This document shows positions 8,992 to 20,609 of a stretch of DNA of 64,000 nt, in pieces; the stretch's first letter is position 1, and each line of letters opens with the position of its first letter. The stretch spans positions 7,556,740 to 7,620,739 of the forward strand of contig JARUPZ010000003.1 in the NCBI GenBank assembly GCA_031213475.1. The letters run 5' to 3'. The notes under the pieces were generated by a model. That model saw only the letters and a list, made by a program, of their open reading frames with translations, did no database searches and had not been told where the DNA came from. Both the position numbers and the translations under genes were made by a program. Source of the stretch: Nereocystis luetkeana (taxonomy: Eukaryota > Sar > Phaeophyceae > Laminariales > Laminariaceae).

Positions 8992-11607
8992 GTGAGGAAG
9001 CTACTACTGTCGTAGTCGTTTTTTTTTTTTTGTGGTGCGGCCGGCAGGTCGTGGACCTGTGGTATTGATATTACGGGCGGCCATACTTCATGGGGCCTAA
9101 GTTACACACGAAACCCTACATATTTCGCTGCTTTTGCTAACAATGTTTGGTCCTATTTACTATGCCCCCCCCCCCCCGGCTTTTGGTTTTATCTGTCGGC
9201 TATTGGTCATAGGTCGATCGGTCGGTCAGGTGGTCGTTGTAAATGTTGGTCATGCGGTCGGTATGTCGGTCAGGTGGTCGGTCGGTCGATTGGCCTGCCC
9301 TGGCCTGGCCCGATATGATTGGCCTACGAAACGATGGTCTGGTGTGATTGGTTCACGACGCGTCGACGAAGTATACATGATCGGGGTCGAGTCGCGACGT
9401 GAATGGCCCCGGTATGACTGGTTCGCGACGTGGAAGAGAGATCTGACGTGATTTTGGTGCACGACGCGAGGATGACGCGGCTTGTGCGTGAGTGTTTTTT
9501 TTGTTTGTGCACGGTGGCGCGAAAGGAGATATAGACGGACGGGAGTTTCCACTGTTTTTTTATGGCGTGTTCCGTGCGTGCCGCTTACCGCTACGTATAG
9601 GGAGTACACGCAGAGTATGTCCGTGATGCTTTTAACAACTGTCTGGTACTGATTTACTGTTGTGTGACTGCTGCTGCTGCTGCTGTAGCATATGAAGCAT
9701 GTGCCAGGTGCGTGTCACTCATGGCGGGAATACAAGAAACGCTTGGTGTTGATATTAGTGTGGTAGCGCTTCTTGTATTTCCGGCCATAGTGGTACCGAA
9801 AATATGTTTCGACGAAATCCTTTTGGCATTGGTCACAGCTGGCGATCGGGTTTAGATTATTTTGTGCGGGGTGGAAACCCTTAAATACGCACAAGGGGAA
9901 TGATCGTATCACGTAAGTGTTTGTGGTGAGCCAACGACGAGGTAGTTACATAGTATATACACCCCCAGTGCTGTCTCTGGCAGTGGCCCCACCAGAAAGT
10001 AAATGAACTCATTGAAGCTGTCATCCAGATGCAAGCCCTGCTTCACAAACGGTTCTTGGTAGGATGCAAGCTCGCCCTTGATGCGACTCGCCACCCACCT
10101 CACGGCTCTCGGCCGTTGGTGCAAATGGCAATGTCTGCCTGGTCGGTGAAAACCCGACATGCTCCGTCCCGGCATAGGGATGCGAGGGTCTATGGTCATA
10201 CGACTACGGCGATGCATGATATCGAGTACCGGTACATCCTCCCCCCCCCCCCCCCCCCCCCCCCCTCCACATCTCCTGTCCCCCGCTCGCCACCCCCCTC
10301 CCAATCCACTTACGGCGCCCGTTTTCCCCTCCGAATATCTGTACGAAACCACGAAACGGACAGGTTCCACCCAAACATATACAACAATGGCCAGATCTGT
10401 CTGGATATCCTGCAGAATCAGTGGAGTCCGATTTACGACATCTGCGCCATCCTGACGTCCATCCAGTCTCTCTTGTGCGACCCCAACCCGGCGTCTCCGG
10501 CGAATTCGGAGGTAAGACATCTGTCACCCTTGTGGCCTTTTACTTTGAAAGAAGATCGCACACTGCTGCTGTAAATCCAAGTAGTATTTACAAAATAGGA
10601 AAGGTTGCGGCTCGGCAGAGGTTGAGTTTGCGGCTCTGCAGAGACTGAGGTTGCGCGCGCTTGTACACACCGCTGTTTTCTGCGAAGCTTACGCCCGTAG
10701 TACGCCCCCCGCCACATTGATTTTTGTTTTGTTGTTTTCAGTTTTTTTCAACCTCATGTTTGTGGCCTTGATACTCCGCGTGGCCGCCAGCCCTCCCCCC
10801 TCTCCTCCTGCTCCCATCCCCCGCTTTTGCTGTTTTCCCCCAACCTTGCTCGGCGTTGTTTCCGATTCCAATTTAACGATCTGCCGACCGACCTGCGAAT
10901 GGACGTACCAACGGACCTACAGTGCCCATGTCCGTACCGACCAATCCCTGACCGACGACCAACCCCCCCTTGTACCCCTTATCCCGTGCTGTTTTCCCTA
11001 CCTTGCTTGGCGTTTGTTTTTTTCATCTCCAAACTACCAACCGGCGTGCCATTGGACGTATGTACCGACGTATGTACCGACGTACGTACCGACCCCAATA
11101 TATCGGCAAAAATATCGGTTCGACTTCCCGATATATAATATAGATCGGATCGTCCGAGACATCGAAAAACGACGGTACCGATACACAGCCTTAGTCATTG
11201 GACGTATGGACGGACGTACCGACCGACCTACCAACAGACGCACCCGACCGATTCCTGGCTCTTGACCGTTCCCCCTCTCTCCCCCTATACCCCCCTATTT
11301 TCCGTTTTGTGATGGTTTTCCCAAACCTTACTCGGCGTTTTTCGTGTCCTCTGTATCAATCTACCGACCGACCAACGGATGGACTGTATCGACCGACCTA
11401 TCAATGGACGTATCGACCGACCTATCAATGGACGTATCGACCGACCTACCAATGGACGTATCGACCGACCTACCAATGGACGTATCGACCGACCGACCGA
11501 CCGACCGGTCGCGAGGTGGGCAGGCCTCTCGCCTGTACCAGGAGAACAGGCGAGAGTACAACCGTCGCGTTCGGGAAGTGGTGGAGCAGAGTTGGGTCGA
11601 CGAATGA
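8876..11607 (+). CDS. RAD6/UBE2A-B-like ubiquitin-conjugating enzyme E2 (5' end missing)
   Basis: Three exons, 8876-8991, 10364-10511 and 11524-11607, splice in frame through GT-AG introns to give 115 residues and a TGA stop. The product carries hallmarks of the RAD6 class: [15 protein letters not shown], then [10 protein letters not shown], then [15 protein letters not shown] with the catalytic cysteine, then [14 protein letters not shown] and a C-terminal VVEQSW. RAD6 E2s have about 152 residues, and the exons start at the position equivalent to residue 38, so the first 37 or so residues (the N-terminal helix that meets E3 ligases) lie on an exon I cannot find. RAD6 family enzymes work with RING E3s (RAD18, BRE1, UBR types) to monoubiquitylate PCNA and histone H2B and in N-degron degradation. 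No acidic RAD6-type tail is present, as in UBE2A/B. A SINE-A copy sits in the 8992-10363 intron. Confidence 0.93.
9074..9177. mobile_element. MITE-1 copy, decayed
   Basis: Left end CGGGCGGCCATACTTCATGG and right end TTGGTCCTATTTACTATG run into a C tract. Lies inside the first visible E2 intron. Confidence 0.6.
9850..10265 (+). mobile_element. SINE-A copy (5'-truncated) with C tail
   Basis: Aligns with the 3' ~390 bp of the full SINE-A at 25.2 kb: CACAAGGGGAATGATCGTAT, GGTCGGTGAAAACCCGACAT, GTCATACGACTACGGCGATG, ATCGAGTAC, then a run of 25 C at 10241-10265. It lies in the E2 intron, with the C tail pointing at the exon that begins at 10364. Confidence 0.85.
10364..10511 (+). CDS. E2 gene, catalytic exon
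   Basis: Acceptor ACGGACAG ends at 10363, donor GTAAGA starts at 10512. Encodes the His-Pro-Asn segment and the active-site Cys within QICLDILQ, through to [11 protein letters not shown]. Phases join exactly with both neighbours. Confidence 0.95.
10800..11515. repeat. GTACCGACCGACCTACC-type degenerate tandem repeat
   Basis: The intron before the last E2 exon is filled by degenerate repeats of ACCGACCGACCTAYCAATGG (clear from 11360 to 11510) and by CCCCCTTGTACCCC-like segments. The frames open only because the repeat lacks stops. The array ends just before the 3' splice site. Confidence 0.7.
11524..11607 (+). CDS. E2 gene, last exon
   Basis: Acceptor GGTGGGCAG ends at 11523. Encodes 27 residues, including [15 protein letters not shown] and VEQSW, then a TGA stop at 11605-11607. 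This matches the C-terminal helix of UBE2A/B in length. Confidence 0.93.
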   Translation, partial: ASRLYQENRREYNRRVREVVEQSWVDE

Positions 11608-11672
11608 CGCGCGCGCCTCAATCGGGCCTTGGAGTTGGAGAAGAAAGAAAAAAAAAGGAAACGAAAAAGTTC

Positions 11673-11772
11673 NNNNNNNNNNNNNNNNNNNNNNNNNNNN
11701 NNNNNNNNNNNNNNNNNNNNNNNNNNNNNNNNNNNNNNNNNNNNNNNNNNNNNNNNNNNNNNNNNNNNNNNN
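11673..11772. other. Assembly gap (about 100 N)
   Basis: An unsequenced run placed by the assembler, about 65 bp after the E2 stop codon. The true distance is unknown. Confidence 0.95.
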
Positions 11773-12087
11773 TCATTTTTGGACGAAAGTGGTGGTGTTA
11801 TTTTTCTTCCTGTGTTTTTATTTATTCTTGCTTTTTTTTTTCTTCTTTTTTCGCGCACTTGTTTGCAAACCGCGAGCGTCTTGTCTCTATTCGGTTTTGT
11901 TTTGCCGAGGATATCGCTCAACAAGTAAAGGGATGAAGGGAGATTGGAATGTATTGGGGGGGGGGGGCATTGCGCGCTGTATGAGCACGCACGCCTCCCT
12001 CATGATTAGGGTCTTTGGTGTTCCCTTCCACGGTGCCATACGTAATTGTTGTCGTGGGATGTACCCCGTCCCCCCCCCCCCCCCAAA

Positions 12088-12212
12088 TGCCTGCCTGGTC
12101 GTTGAAATCCCGACGTGCTCCGCTCCGGCATTGGAGGGATGGGAGGGTCTATATGGTCATACGACTACGGCCATGCATGAGATCGAGTACCCCACCCCAC
12201 CCCACCCTCCCT
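12088..12212 (+). mobile_element. SINE-A 3' fragment
   Basis: Contains CCGACGTGCTCCGCTCCGGC, GTCATACGACTACGGCCATG and GAGATCGAGTAC, followed by C-rich sequence. A second C tract (about 12070-12084) lies directly before its truncated 5' end. Confidence 0.75.
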
Positions 12213-13690
12213 TGGCTGCCACCGATAAAGGCCGTATTGTACTTTAGCGCGAGCTTCGGCAAGCTTTTTGCAAGGAGGGGGGGGGGGGTGAATGGGATGG
12301 GTGTGGGGGGGGAGGGGGGGGGGCGGGGGGTAGCATGGGGATACACTGTCCTCGTTATGAGAGGCATTCTTGAGTGGGAGGGCGGTGCGGAAAAATGTAC
12401 GCTGTAGATATTCGGAGAGGGAACGTCCACGCACGTGAGGAGGGGCCAGGGAGCGCTCCCACCCCACCCCATCCAATTGCATGCCTCTGCCTCGCGCCGT
12501 GGGAACTCCTCGACGACATAGGCGCATCCAATGAATTCATTCTTTCATACTTGATGTCTTGCCATGCTTTGTTTATTTATTTCGCGATTTTGTGACTTTG
12601 GTACACAATGGTACGTTCGTTGGGTCAAGTTTTGAATTCCGCCCGATTTGCTCTCCAACGGTAGTGCTTGGAGGGGTCCCCACCACCACCTCCACCACCA
12701 TCACCACCGCCAACGCACACCGGCCTCGGGGAGCCAAAAGCACCGTAGTAGCAAAGAGCGTCTGAATACGAATAGCGGTGGGAGTTGCTTTCCGTCTTTT
12801 GTTTTTCTTTTTTTTTGTGTGTGAAATAACACTGTCCTGCCTCGTTTTCTTTTTCTTTTTGTTGACCCCCCCCCCCCCCCCCCCCCCCTTTGTTTTTTAT
12901 TATTATTTTTTAATGACTCATGGGACTGCAAAACTTTTCGCCCACCTTGATGATTCACACATGTAGGTTGTTAAAATACGTTGATGACGGGGGGGAGGGG
13001 GGGATGCGGATGCGGATGCGGAGGCTCTTCCGCCTTTGCTTCCTTCTCGGATGATGATGATGATGATGACAGTCATGGACGATTTCGATTTTGGAATGGG
13101 GTGCAATTTGTAAGGATATGATACATACAATGATGTATAATGCTGACATTAATGCATTACATTCAGCAGCTAGCGCCTGTCAAGCACCGAGGAGTGAGAT
13201 GGCTCTTCTATTCTCTTGTTGATGCTTTGTTTCGTCTTTTGCTCTTTGGGCTTTTGTTATGATTTTGTTCTTTGGCCCCGCCCGACTGCGAACGGCCGAG
13301 CCGCGCTCTCTTTGCTCTCGCCGAGCGCCGTCGATGGTTTTGGAATGCTTTACCCGCGCTCGCGAGCGGCCTGGGTTCGCGGGGGCTTCCGAAACGCAGC
13401 AGCAACAGCAGCAGCAGCAGGACACAGATAATCGTAACAGCGGCAGCAGCAGACATACATCGGTGGAAGCAAGCAAACATCGAACACAACTAACGACAGC
13501 AGTAATAACTTGATGTGATGAGCGTTTTTTTTTTTTTTTTTTTTGCCTCCTTGTAGATTCTGGAAACACGTTGGCAGCGTTTTTTACCACTGAAGCAGCA
13601 GAGGGTTGCTAGCAATTCCTCACAGCGCCGTGTGTAGGGAGGGGAGCTCTCCACTTGTTGAGGGACACCTGCGTACGGGACGAATAATAA
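12213..13690. other. No gene recognised; G-, C- and T-tracts and short trinucleotide runs
   Basis: G-rich (12277-12335), poly(C) (12867-12889), GAT (13053-13070), GCGGAT (13003-13020) and CAG (13400-13420) tracts. Reading frames across it are short and compositionally driven. Confidence 0.6.
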
Positions 13691-13704
13691 CTATTAATAT
13701 ATAG

Positions 13705-13812
13705 CCCTATCCCTTTCAAGACTGCACAGTAGTCCCGTTTGGGGGGCAAACCATTCAAAATTTGAGAGGTTTGTCCACGAAACGGAAGTAACCGTCGTCC
13801 GAAAAGGGTTTT
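13705..13812. mobile_element. MITE-2 copy
   Basis: Arms CCCTTTCAAGACTGCACAGTAGTCCCGTTT-like on the left and AACGG...CCGAAAAGGG on the right, with the family's GGGGGGCAAAC / GTTTGTCC inner arms. Confidence 0.5.
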
Positions 13813-14010
13813 TACCATGACTCATCCAAAGGCAACCGAGACTAAAATCAACCATTCGTTGGTTAGCGTTAATAGTCCCTTTGCATCGTACATGGTTGTG
13901 TGCCAACCTTTTTTCTCGGGCAGGTGGTAAGCTCTACTTTGTGTGAAAGACTCGACCCAGCTTGAAAAAAATGGTTTGAGGTCCCCCCCCCCCAAAAAAA
14001 AAAAAAAAAA

Positions 14011-14241
14011 TCCGCCTCACAAGCGGTTTTTGTAGTACATTCGTAGGATGCAGCTCACCCTTCACTTCATGCGACTCTCCCAACACTTCACGGTGCTTCG
14101 AGCTTGGTGCAAATAGCAATGACTGCTTGGTCGGCCAAAACCCGACGTGCTCCATCCTGGCATTGCAGGGATGCGAGGATCTGTTACGGTCATACGACTA
14201 CGGCGATTCAAGATAATGAGTGCACCCCCCCCCCTCCCCGC
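14011..14241 (+). mobile_element. SINE-A, 5'-truncated copy
   Basis: Starts TCCGCCTCACAAGCGG and follows the SINE-A 3' half through CCCGACGTGCTCC and CATACGACTACGGCGATTC to GAGTGCA and a C tract. Preceded directly by a C tract plus an A run (13982-14010). Confidence 0.75.
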
Positions 14242-14465
14242 CACAGTTCACTGCGTCTTCAATAAGCAAACGTCCGAACATCCATGTTGGACTAGAACAT
14301 GTCCGCAACCCGTGAAGATCGCCATAAAACGGTATACCGGGGTGTTCTTTACGCCGCCAGTCGACGGTAGAATATCAGCTCGAGGCCCAGCAAAACCATA
14401 AAGGGAGTGCATGTGCGCATGTACCGTTTTCTGTCACGGTATGTATTTGTACCTTTTTTTATTTT

Positions 14466-14545
14466 TTTTTATCCTCCGGCGGATTGGTAAAAATAAAGCT
14501 TAAGCTCACCACACTTCCACGTTCGTGTCGTGTGTCAATGTACCG
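14466..14545. repeat. Dispersed repeat S (copy 1)
   Basis: ATCCTCCGGCGGATTGGTAA and CTCACCACACTTCCACGTTC are shared with 54260-54345 at near identity. Both copies are preceded by a T run, so on the minus strand this could be the A-tailed end of a small retroposon. Confidence 0.6.
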
Positions 14546-15395
14546 GTTTCTGCCAAACGGCCCCCAAGTACCCATTTTTTTATTATTAATAATACAGGGA
14601 TGTAAACTGCCTAAAGCTATTTCAAGTTATAGGACATCAAGAAAACAGAAGCAAGCTGCCGCAAAAAAACAACAGCAGAGGCTACTACTGTTTGTTGCCG
14701 GGCTACGAGGCAACATCAGCAAACCACGACAGTCAGGCATGCATCGCACTGAGCCGCGCAAGGTGCGGCATTGACTTGCGTCATGGAATCTGAACGAGGC
14801 GCGCGGCCGTTGGGGGCTCCGACCCACCCTCCAATTTAATAGGCTCACGGTGATCACGCCAAAGGCCCGCGATATGTATACTTCTCGGTGATCACTCGAA
14901 TACCCGTGATACTTGTCGTGAAGACCCGTGATACATACGTACCTCGGAGACCCGTGATACATACCTCGGAGACCCGTGACATATGAAGGAGGGGGGGGCA
15001 AGCGATTCACCCAACCATGGCATAAAAAAAAGTTGGAGAAGCTTCCTGGAAGAAGACGCGCCTGTGGGTGGGATTCGTCGACACACGACCCATAAATATA
15101 CCTCAGCTGCTGCTTTGTTTGCCTAGACGAAGCACTGACAGCAAGGGGGAAAAAAAGCGGACCCACGGAGAGGATCAGCCTATCAACACTTTCATCGCTT
15201 GCGGCTTGTTCTCCTCCTATAATTGGTTATACCCGCCAGCGCGCTACCTGTGGTCTTTGCGAGAAGAGTATGCGCCCCTCTGATACGATAAAACAATTCA
15301 GACAGGCGGCGCATACTACAGTATGGACAATGTTTCGTTTTCGTGGGGGAAGGGGGGCGAACCTCACTTCTTTCTCGCGTGTTTTCCGGGCGAGG

Positions 15396-15510
15396 GAGGG
15401 GGGGGAGGGGGGGGGGGTGTACTCGATAGGAGAGATGTACTCGATATCATGCATGGCCGTAGTCGTATGACCTAGACCCTCGCATCCCTACAATGCCGGG
15501 ACCGAGTACG
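15396..15510 (-). mobile_element. SINE-A 3' fragment
   Basis: On the minus strand it reads GGGATGCGAGGGTCTAGGTC, CATACGACTACGGCCATGCA, ATCGAGTACATCTCTCCTAT, CGAGTACACCCC and a C tract. Another C tract lies on its 5' side (15511-15525). Confidence 0.8.
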
Positions 15511-15739
15511 TGGGGGGGGGGGGGAGGGTTCTTCCATTTTCTGCAGCGTCCTTCTTGAAGTGGTATCAAACTTCGCTTCTTTCGTCGGCCGTCACAACAC
15601 AGAACCGACTCTCTGCGTAACAAGGGACAACAATGGCGACTGAATTAAGTAGTCGGCGTGTAAATTCAGCATTGACTACATAATAACTGCCTGGTATTTT
15701 CGATGATAACATGATCCTGCTGTGACCTAAACGGGGCTG

Positions 15740-17045
15740 TGTCCACCGTTCCCGAGGCAGGCACTGTTTCTTCGGCGCCGGCATCGACGCCGGCACCGAC
15801 ACTACTGCTGTCGCACCGTCACCGAGGCCGTGACCGTCACGGTCGTCGACGCCGTCAGTCACTAACATCGTCACCGGCGCGTCATCGACGCTGACGCCGT
15901 CGTCACGAACGCCGTCACCGTCACGTCATCGTCTCTTGACACCGACGTCACCGACACCGTCACTGACGAGCCTACCAACAGCGGAATAGTTGGGATAGAT
16001 ATTTCAGGGGTCGGGTTGGTGATTTTTCACGATGGTTCAGGTTAGAAAGCACCGTCTGATGGTGGGATGAAGGCACGACGGGCGTACACCCAACCCGTGA
16101 TCCCCAACCTCAACCAAAAACGGGCCAGAAACGCGCCGAGGGCCACTTTCGATTTTTTTCTTTTCCTTCAATGCGGAGCTGTGGATCACGATTTACGAAC
16201 ATCCGACCATGATAGGTGAATGCCACAAAATACTATTGGTGAGTTAAAAATCCCCCGTAAACTATCATGATCCACCCCTGAAAGAACTATCCTAAGTCGT
16301 TGTCAGGTGTTTCGTCATGACGAACACCGTCACCGACATTGTTTTAACACCGTCACAGCGGTCACTGTTACACCGCCACCAGCACCGTCCCCACCGTCAC
16401 TGACCCCGACACCGTCACGGACACCGTCACCGACACCAACACGTTATATCGTTAGTGATGCCGTCACGAACAACCGTCACCTGCACGTCACGCCGGCAAC
16501 ACCGTCACCCACGCTTGTATACCGTCACGATGCCGTCACTGACATCGACACGTCACCGATACCGTCACAAACACGGTATATCGTCAATGATGCCGTCACC
16601 AACACGGTTATGTCGTCCAGGATGCTGTCACTAACACCGTCACCGGCACGTCGCGTCATCGACAAGGTCATCGTTATCGACACTTCTATACCGTCACGGC
16701 GCCGTCACCGACACGTTATATCGTCAGTGATGCCGTCACGAACAACCGTCACCTGGACGTCACGCCGGCAACACTGTCACCGTTACCCACACTTGTATAC
16801 CGTCACGATGCCATCACTGACATCGACACGTCACGGATACCGTCACAGACACGTTATATCGTCAATGATGTCGTCACCAACACGGTTATGTCGTCCAGGA
16901 TGCTGTCACTAACACCGTCACCGGCACGTCGCGTCATCGACAAGGTCATCGTTATCGACGCTTCTATACCGTCACGGCGCCGTCACCGACATCGACACGT
17001 CACCCGAGACCGTCATCGACACGTCACCCAAGGCAATGGCGCCGT
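15740..17045. repeat. CCGTCACnGACACC minisatellite with a ~275-bp higher-order repeat
   Basis: Dense variants of CACCGTCACCGACACCGTCA cover 15780-15970 and 16310-17040. Within the second block a ~270-bp unit starting ACGTTATATCGT (16440) is repeated from about 16711. Long internal stretches match almost exactly, such as CGGTTATGTCGTCCAGGATG (16600 and 16884). Frames stay open across it because the motif has no stops; I do not regard them as coding. Confidence 0.8.
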
Positions 17046-20000
17046 CACTACCGACCCCGCCCCAAAACCGAAGGTGTCTCTCCACACCGCACCGCATGAT
17101 GACCTGTCAAGGCGTCGTCGCTTATTGTGAAACGCTCTCTCTGACATGCTCTGTAATCCGCCGATCCAGAGCTCCAGCGAAACAATGTCATGTACTCATT
17201 GGTGTACAGAGCATCCGTCTATGACTTTGCACGTATGTATCATGAGTGATATGTGCCACTTCAACACTAGCAATGATACTACATCAACAACGTGTGTCAT
17301 TACTAACACACTAACGACGTGTGCCGTTAATAAAACACTCACACACACAAAAAGACAAGCTGGCGTCGTCCGCAACAGCAACAGCAACGAACCGCAGTAG
17401 CTTTACGGCGTTTACAACAGCCAAAATAAACGTAAACGGACAACAACAGCTACGAGTACTGCTGCTGTAGTTGCTGTGTCTTGACGCATGTAGCTAGATG
17501 TTTGTTGATATGTTGGCTAGCTATTGATAGCTCTACCACCCTCACGTCTAGTCTCTATAGCTTTCTTGCAGCCTCAACCGGGTTTTAAACTACCCCTCAG
17601 CCCTCCGCTGGACCCTAGGATACAAAGCAAGAGCCAAGTAAAAAAAAAACCCGATCAGCCTGCCATCAACAACAGCAGCAGCGTCACGGGGCGCATACAT
17701 GCAGCCACCCACACACACCATTCCAAAAAACAAAACAAAAAACCGCCGCGTTTTTTTTTTTATTTTTTTTCCGGCCAAGTTTTCTACCAGGTAGTATGCT
17801 CTTGTCTGTTTGCCCGCGGCAAGTCGGTGTATTCCGGTGTGTCCTTATCTGTCTGCGCCTTCTTGCTCGTTCGCCGTCCTTTTCCCGAGTGCACCTTAAA
17901 AAGCTATACAAGAGTCCGGGAAAAAACTCCCGCCTGACTCCCGAGTGTCCCCCTTTAGGCCCCCATCAGTTCTTCCCTCCCTCCCAGTAACGCCCTCCAG
18001 CTCACGGCCAACACCCCCGACCAGCGTGAGGCTACTACGGACACATCCATACACATGCGTGTACTATGATATGATGGTAGACCCGCTGTTGCTCGTGAAA
18101 ATATACCGGCAGGGGTATGTATCAATGTATCACTGCAAGTCTAGAGAACACAAAATAAATAAAACATCACACCAACGGCATGCTCCCCCCCCCCCCCCTC
18201 CTCAATCACACGTGTCCGCCGCGGACAACTAATCAGCTTCATCAGCATCATTAAAATCAACATCCGTGCCGTCTTGACTGCTTGCTGTCTATGCCGCTCC
18301 CCTCTTGCTGCCATACCAACACAAGCCAAAACAAGAAATAACCGCGTTCGCGGTCTGGCCATCCCGGGCGGTGACTGCGCCTGGCCCGACAATACAAACG
18401 TGCCCGCTACCACGCATACATGGCCCGTTCATTGCCGCTTCCGGCGTACCCACTTGGTGTGCTCGAAGCTATATATATAGCCTACCCCGCGCTGAGGAAC
18501 AGCGCCAGAAACAGAACTGGAAACGGCGCCAGCAACAGCGCGAGGAGCAACGCGCGGCCATCTCATCTCACATTCCGTGGGGTTGAACGCTTCGAAATAT
18601 TGCCGCCACGCCGCCCCCCCCCCCGTGTTTTCTGACCTTATGGGCAGAAAGAGGGGGGGAAAGGGGGGAGGGGGGGGGGGGTGCACTGATTATAATGCAT
18701 GGTCGGTCATCGGGGGGGGGGGGGGGGGGTGCTCGACGCTGGCGATGTGCGAGACTCTTTTAGTATTTTTTTCGCTTCGCGCGAACAGACAAAGAGACTA
18801 AACAGGCAGACAGATAGACAGACAAGCCAAGCAGAAAGACAGGCAAGCAGACGGGCACGCACACACGAAGGCCAACAGACAAGACGAGAAAGATAGGACG
18901 GGCACAGACAGACAGATAGACAGGACAGCCAAACTGACAAGACAATATTCCCCTATGCTTCTACTGCGGGGCCTCGCCTGGTTCTCGCTACGTAAAATCT
19001 GCTGCTGAGCTGCTTCTGCTGCTGCTGTTGTTGCTGCTTCAGCTGCTGTCACTGCTGCAGGCGTTGCTGCTGCCACGGCCGGCACAGCCGCTACAGCTGC
19101 TGCCGTTTCTGCTGTTACAGCTGCTGCTGCCGCTACTATTTCTGCCATCGCTGCTGCCGCTACTGCTGTAGTACTGCCTCCAATCTCTAGTCGGACCGGC
19201 ACCTATAGCTCCGGAAGTTTTCGTAAATATTGATGGTCTCTTTTCCTCTCCTCGCCGGCTGTGGTTACACAGAAAACCACAACCGAAAAGGCGGCACGGG
19301 TGATGTAAATGGTCTATGGAGTCCCCGGAGACGAAAACAAACCGCCCTCGCTCTAGCCGGTGCCCCATCACACACCCTGCCTCTCGCCTTCCCCCCCCTC
19401 CCCTCCACCCAAAGCTCCCACCACAACACCGGCTCCGTTAAAAAAAAAAACTCCGGTCAGGGCATATTTGAACCCCCCCCCCCCCCCCCCAAGAGGCTCC
19501 CCACCACAACCCAAGCTCCGTTTCTCTCTTTCTCAGAGCCAGATCTAAAAACGTGAACTATTTTCGACCGAGGCACAGCAAGAAGTTGCTGCCCGAGTCG
19601 GAATCGATACTTATACACGAAACGAGATTAATGACGTGATCCGGAACCGAAAAAATAAACACTACGTATCGAATTCGGAGTCGGAGTCTGGAATCGAAGA
19701 AATAAGAAACGGAACGTGGCACTAATTTGATAACCGAATCGGGAATCGACTCGGAAAAGGACAACGAATCGGAATCGGAATCGGGAACGGAACAAAAAAT
19801 GGCCGAAGACCGCCCCCAGTCCCCCCGCTTCTACACGTCCCGCTTTGTGTCAACCTGCATTCCGCCCCCGCCATCCTTAAACCCGCCCGTCCGGTGCCGT
19901 GCCGCGCCCAAGTGATCCCTCCCCTCGCCCCCCCCTCCTCCGCGATTGGAAAACCGACGTAAGATAAAGAAAGAAAGATAGAAAGAAAGAAAGAGGGTCC

Positions 20001-20400
20001 AATAAGAAGGAACAAGTGCAAGAGAAAACAAATACCTGGCACTTCGTAAACAAAGGAAGCAAAATAATCAATAGTTCGTATGATATAATAGAATGCGTAC
20101 CGACTAACTCAAAAGGGCAGGGACCACAAAACAAAAAAGGCAGCAAAATCCTGAAAACCCAGAACAAAAAACGTCGAAAACAAGAAAAATGAAACCGAAA
20201 ACGCGAAAAACTAATGTCCACTCGTTCGCATAAGTATCACACGCACATACATTGTTACGTGCACTACGTACGTGCGTGTACGTGAACGTACGCAACCACA
20301 GCACGTACACATATAACGTGTGCAAATACTATTGCTGCGTGCCCTTACTGATGCCACGAGTGCCGCCCATCCCGCTACCCATACACCATGTACGGACCTA
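17046..20400. other. No gene recognised; simple-sequence DNA
   Basis: Contains a C tract (18184-18199), a CAGACA-type array (18780-18940), CTG/GCTGCT runs (18998-19170), a GGAATCGGAATCGG array (19570-19800) and GAAA repeats (19970-20000). Two G tracts flank a small SINE-A remnant at 18.7 kb. Confidence 0.55.
18660..18731 (-). mobile_element. SINE-A terminal remnant between G tracts
   Basis: On the minus strand, GACCGACCATGCATTATAAT followed by CAGTGCACC and a C tract matches the last ~35 bp of SINE-A (compare GAGTGCACC at 14220). C tracts lie on both sides. Confidence 0.5.
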
Positions 20401-20413
20401 TACCTGATACAAC

Positions 20414-20609
20414 CTAAAACATGAGGCAGACTTTCTCGTAGCCGCTGGCATAGTAGCACGCGCTGTCCGACGGCCTCGATTGGTCTTTCACGCACACGAA
20501 AGGCGAGGACGCCTGAGCGGGGGGCGGCCACGCGGCGCTCGCGCGAAGCTTGGTCAGGAAATCCCTGAACTCGGCCTTGGACGCATGGGCCACCATCGTG
20601 AAAACATAA
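20414..20609 (-). CDS. Unrecognised gene, terminal exon
   Basis: After acceptor CCCTTTCAG it encodes YVFTMVAHASKAEFRDFLTK onward to KVCLMF and a TAG stop. Codons are GC-ending, unlike the surrounding low-complexity DNA. Confidence 0.6.

Noticed and set aside
9664..9912. Overlapping short frames, including a minus-strand CDQCQKDF segment
   Set aside because: It lies in the E2 intron next to the truncated SINE-A and has no splice signals or matching partner; the Cys pair is probably chance.
11198..12247. Plus-strand frame of about 350 codons
   Set aside because: It runs through a degenerate ACCGACCTACC repeat and the N gap, and overlaps the last E2 exon, which is the real coding sequence there.
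16307..16912. Plus-strand frame of about 200 codons
   Set aside because: Translation of the CCGTCAC minisatellite.
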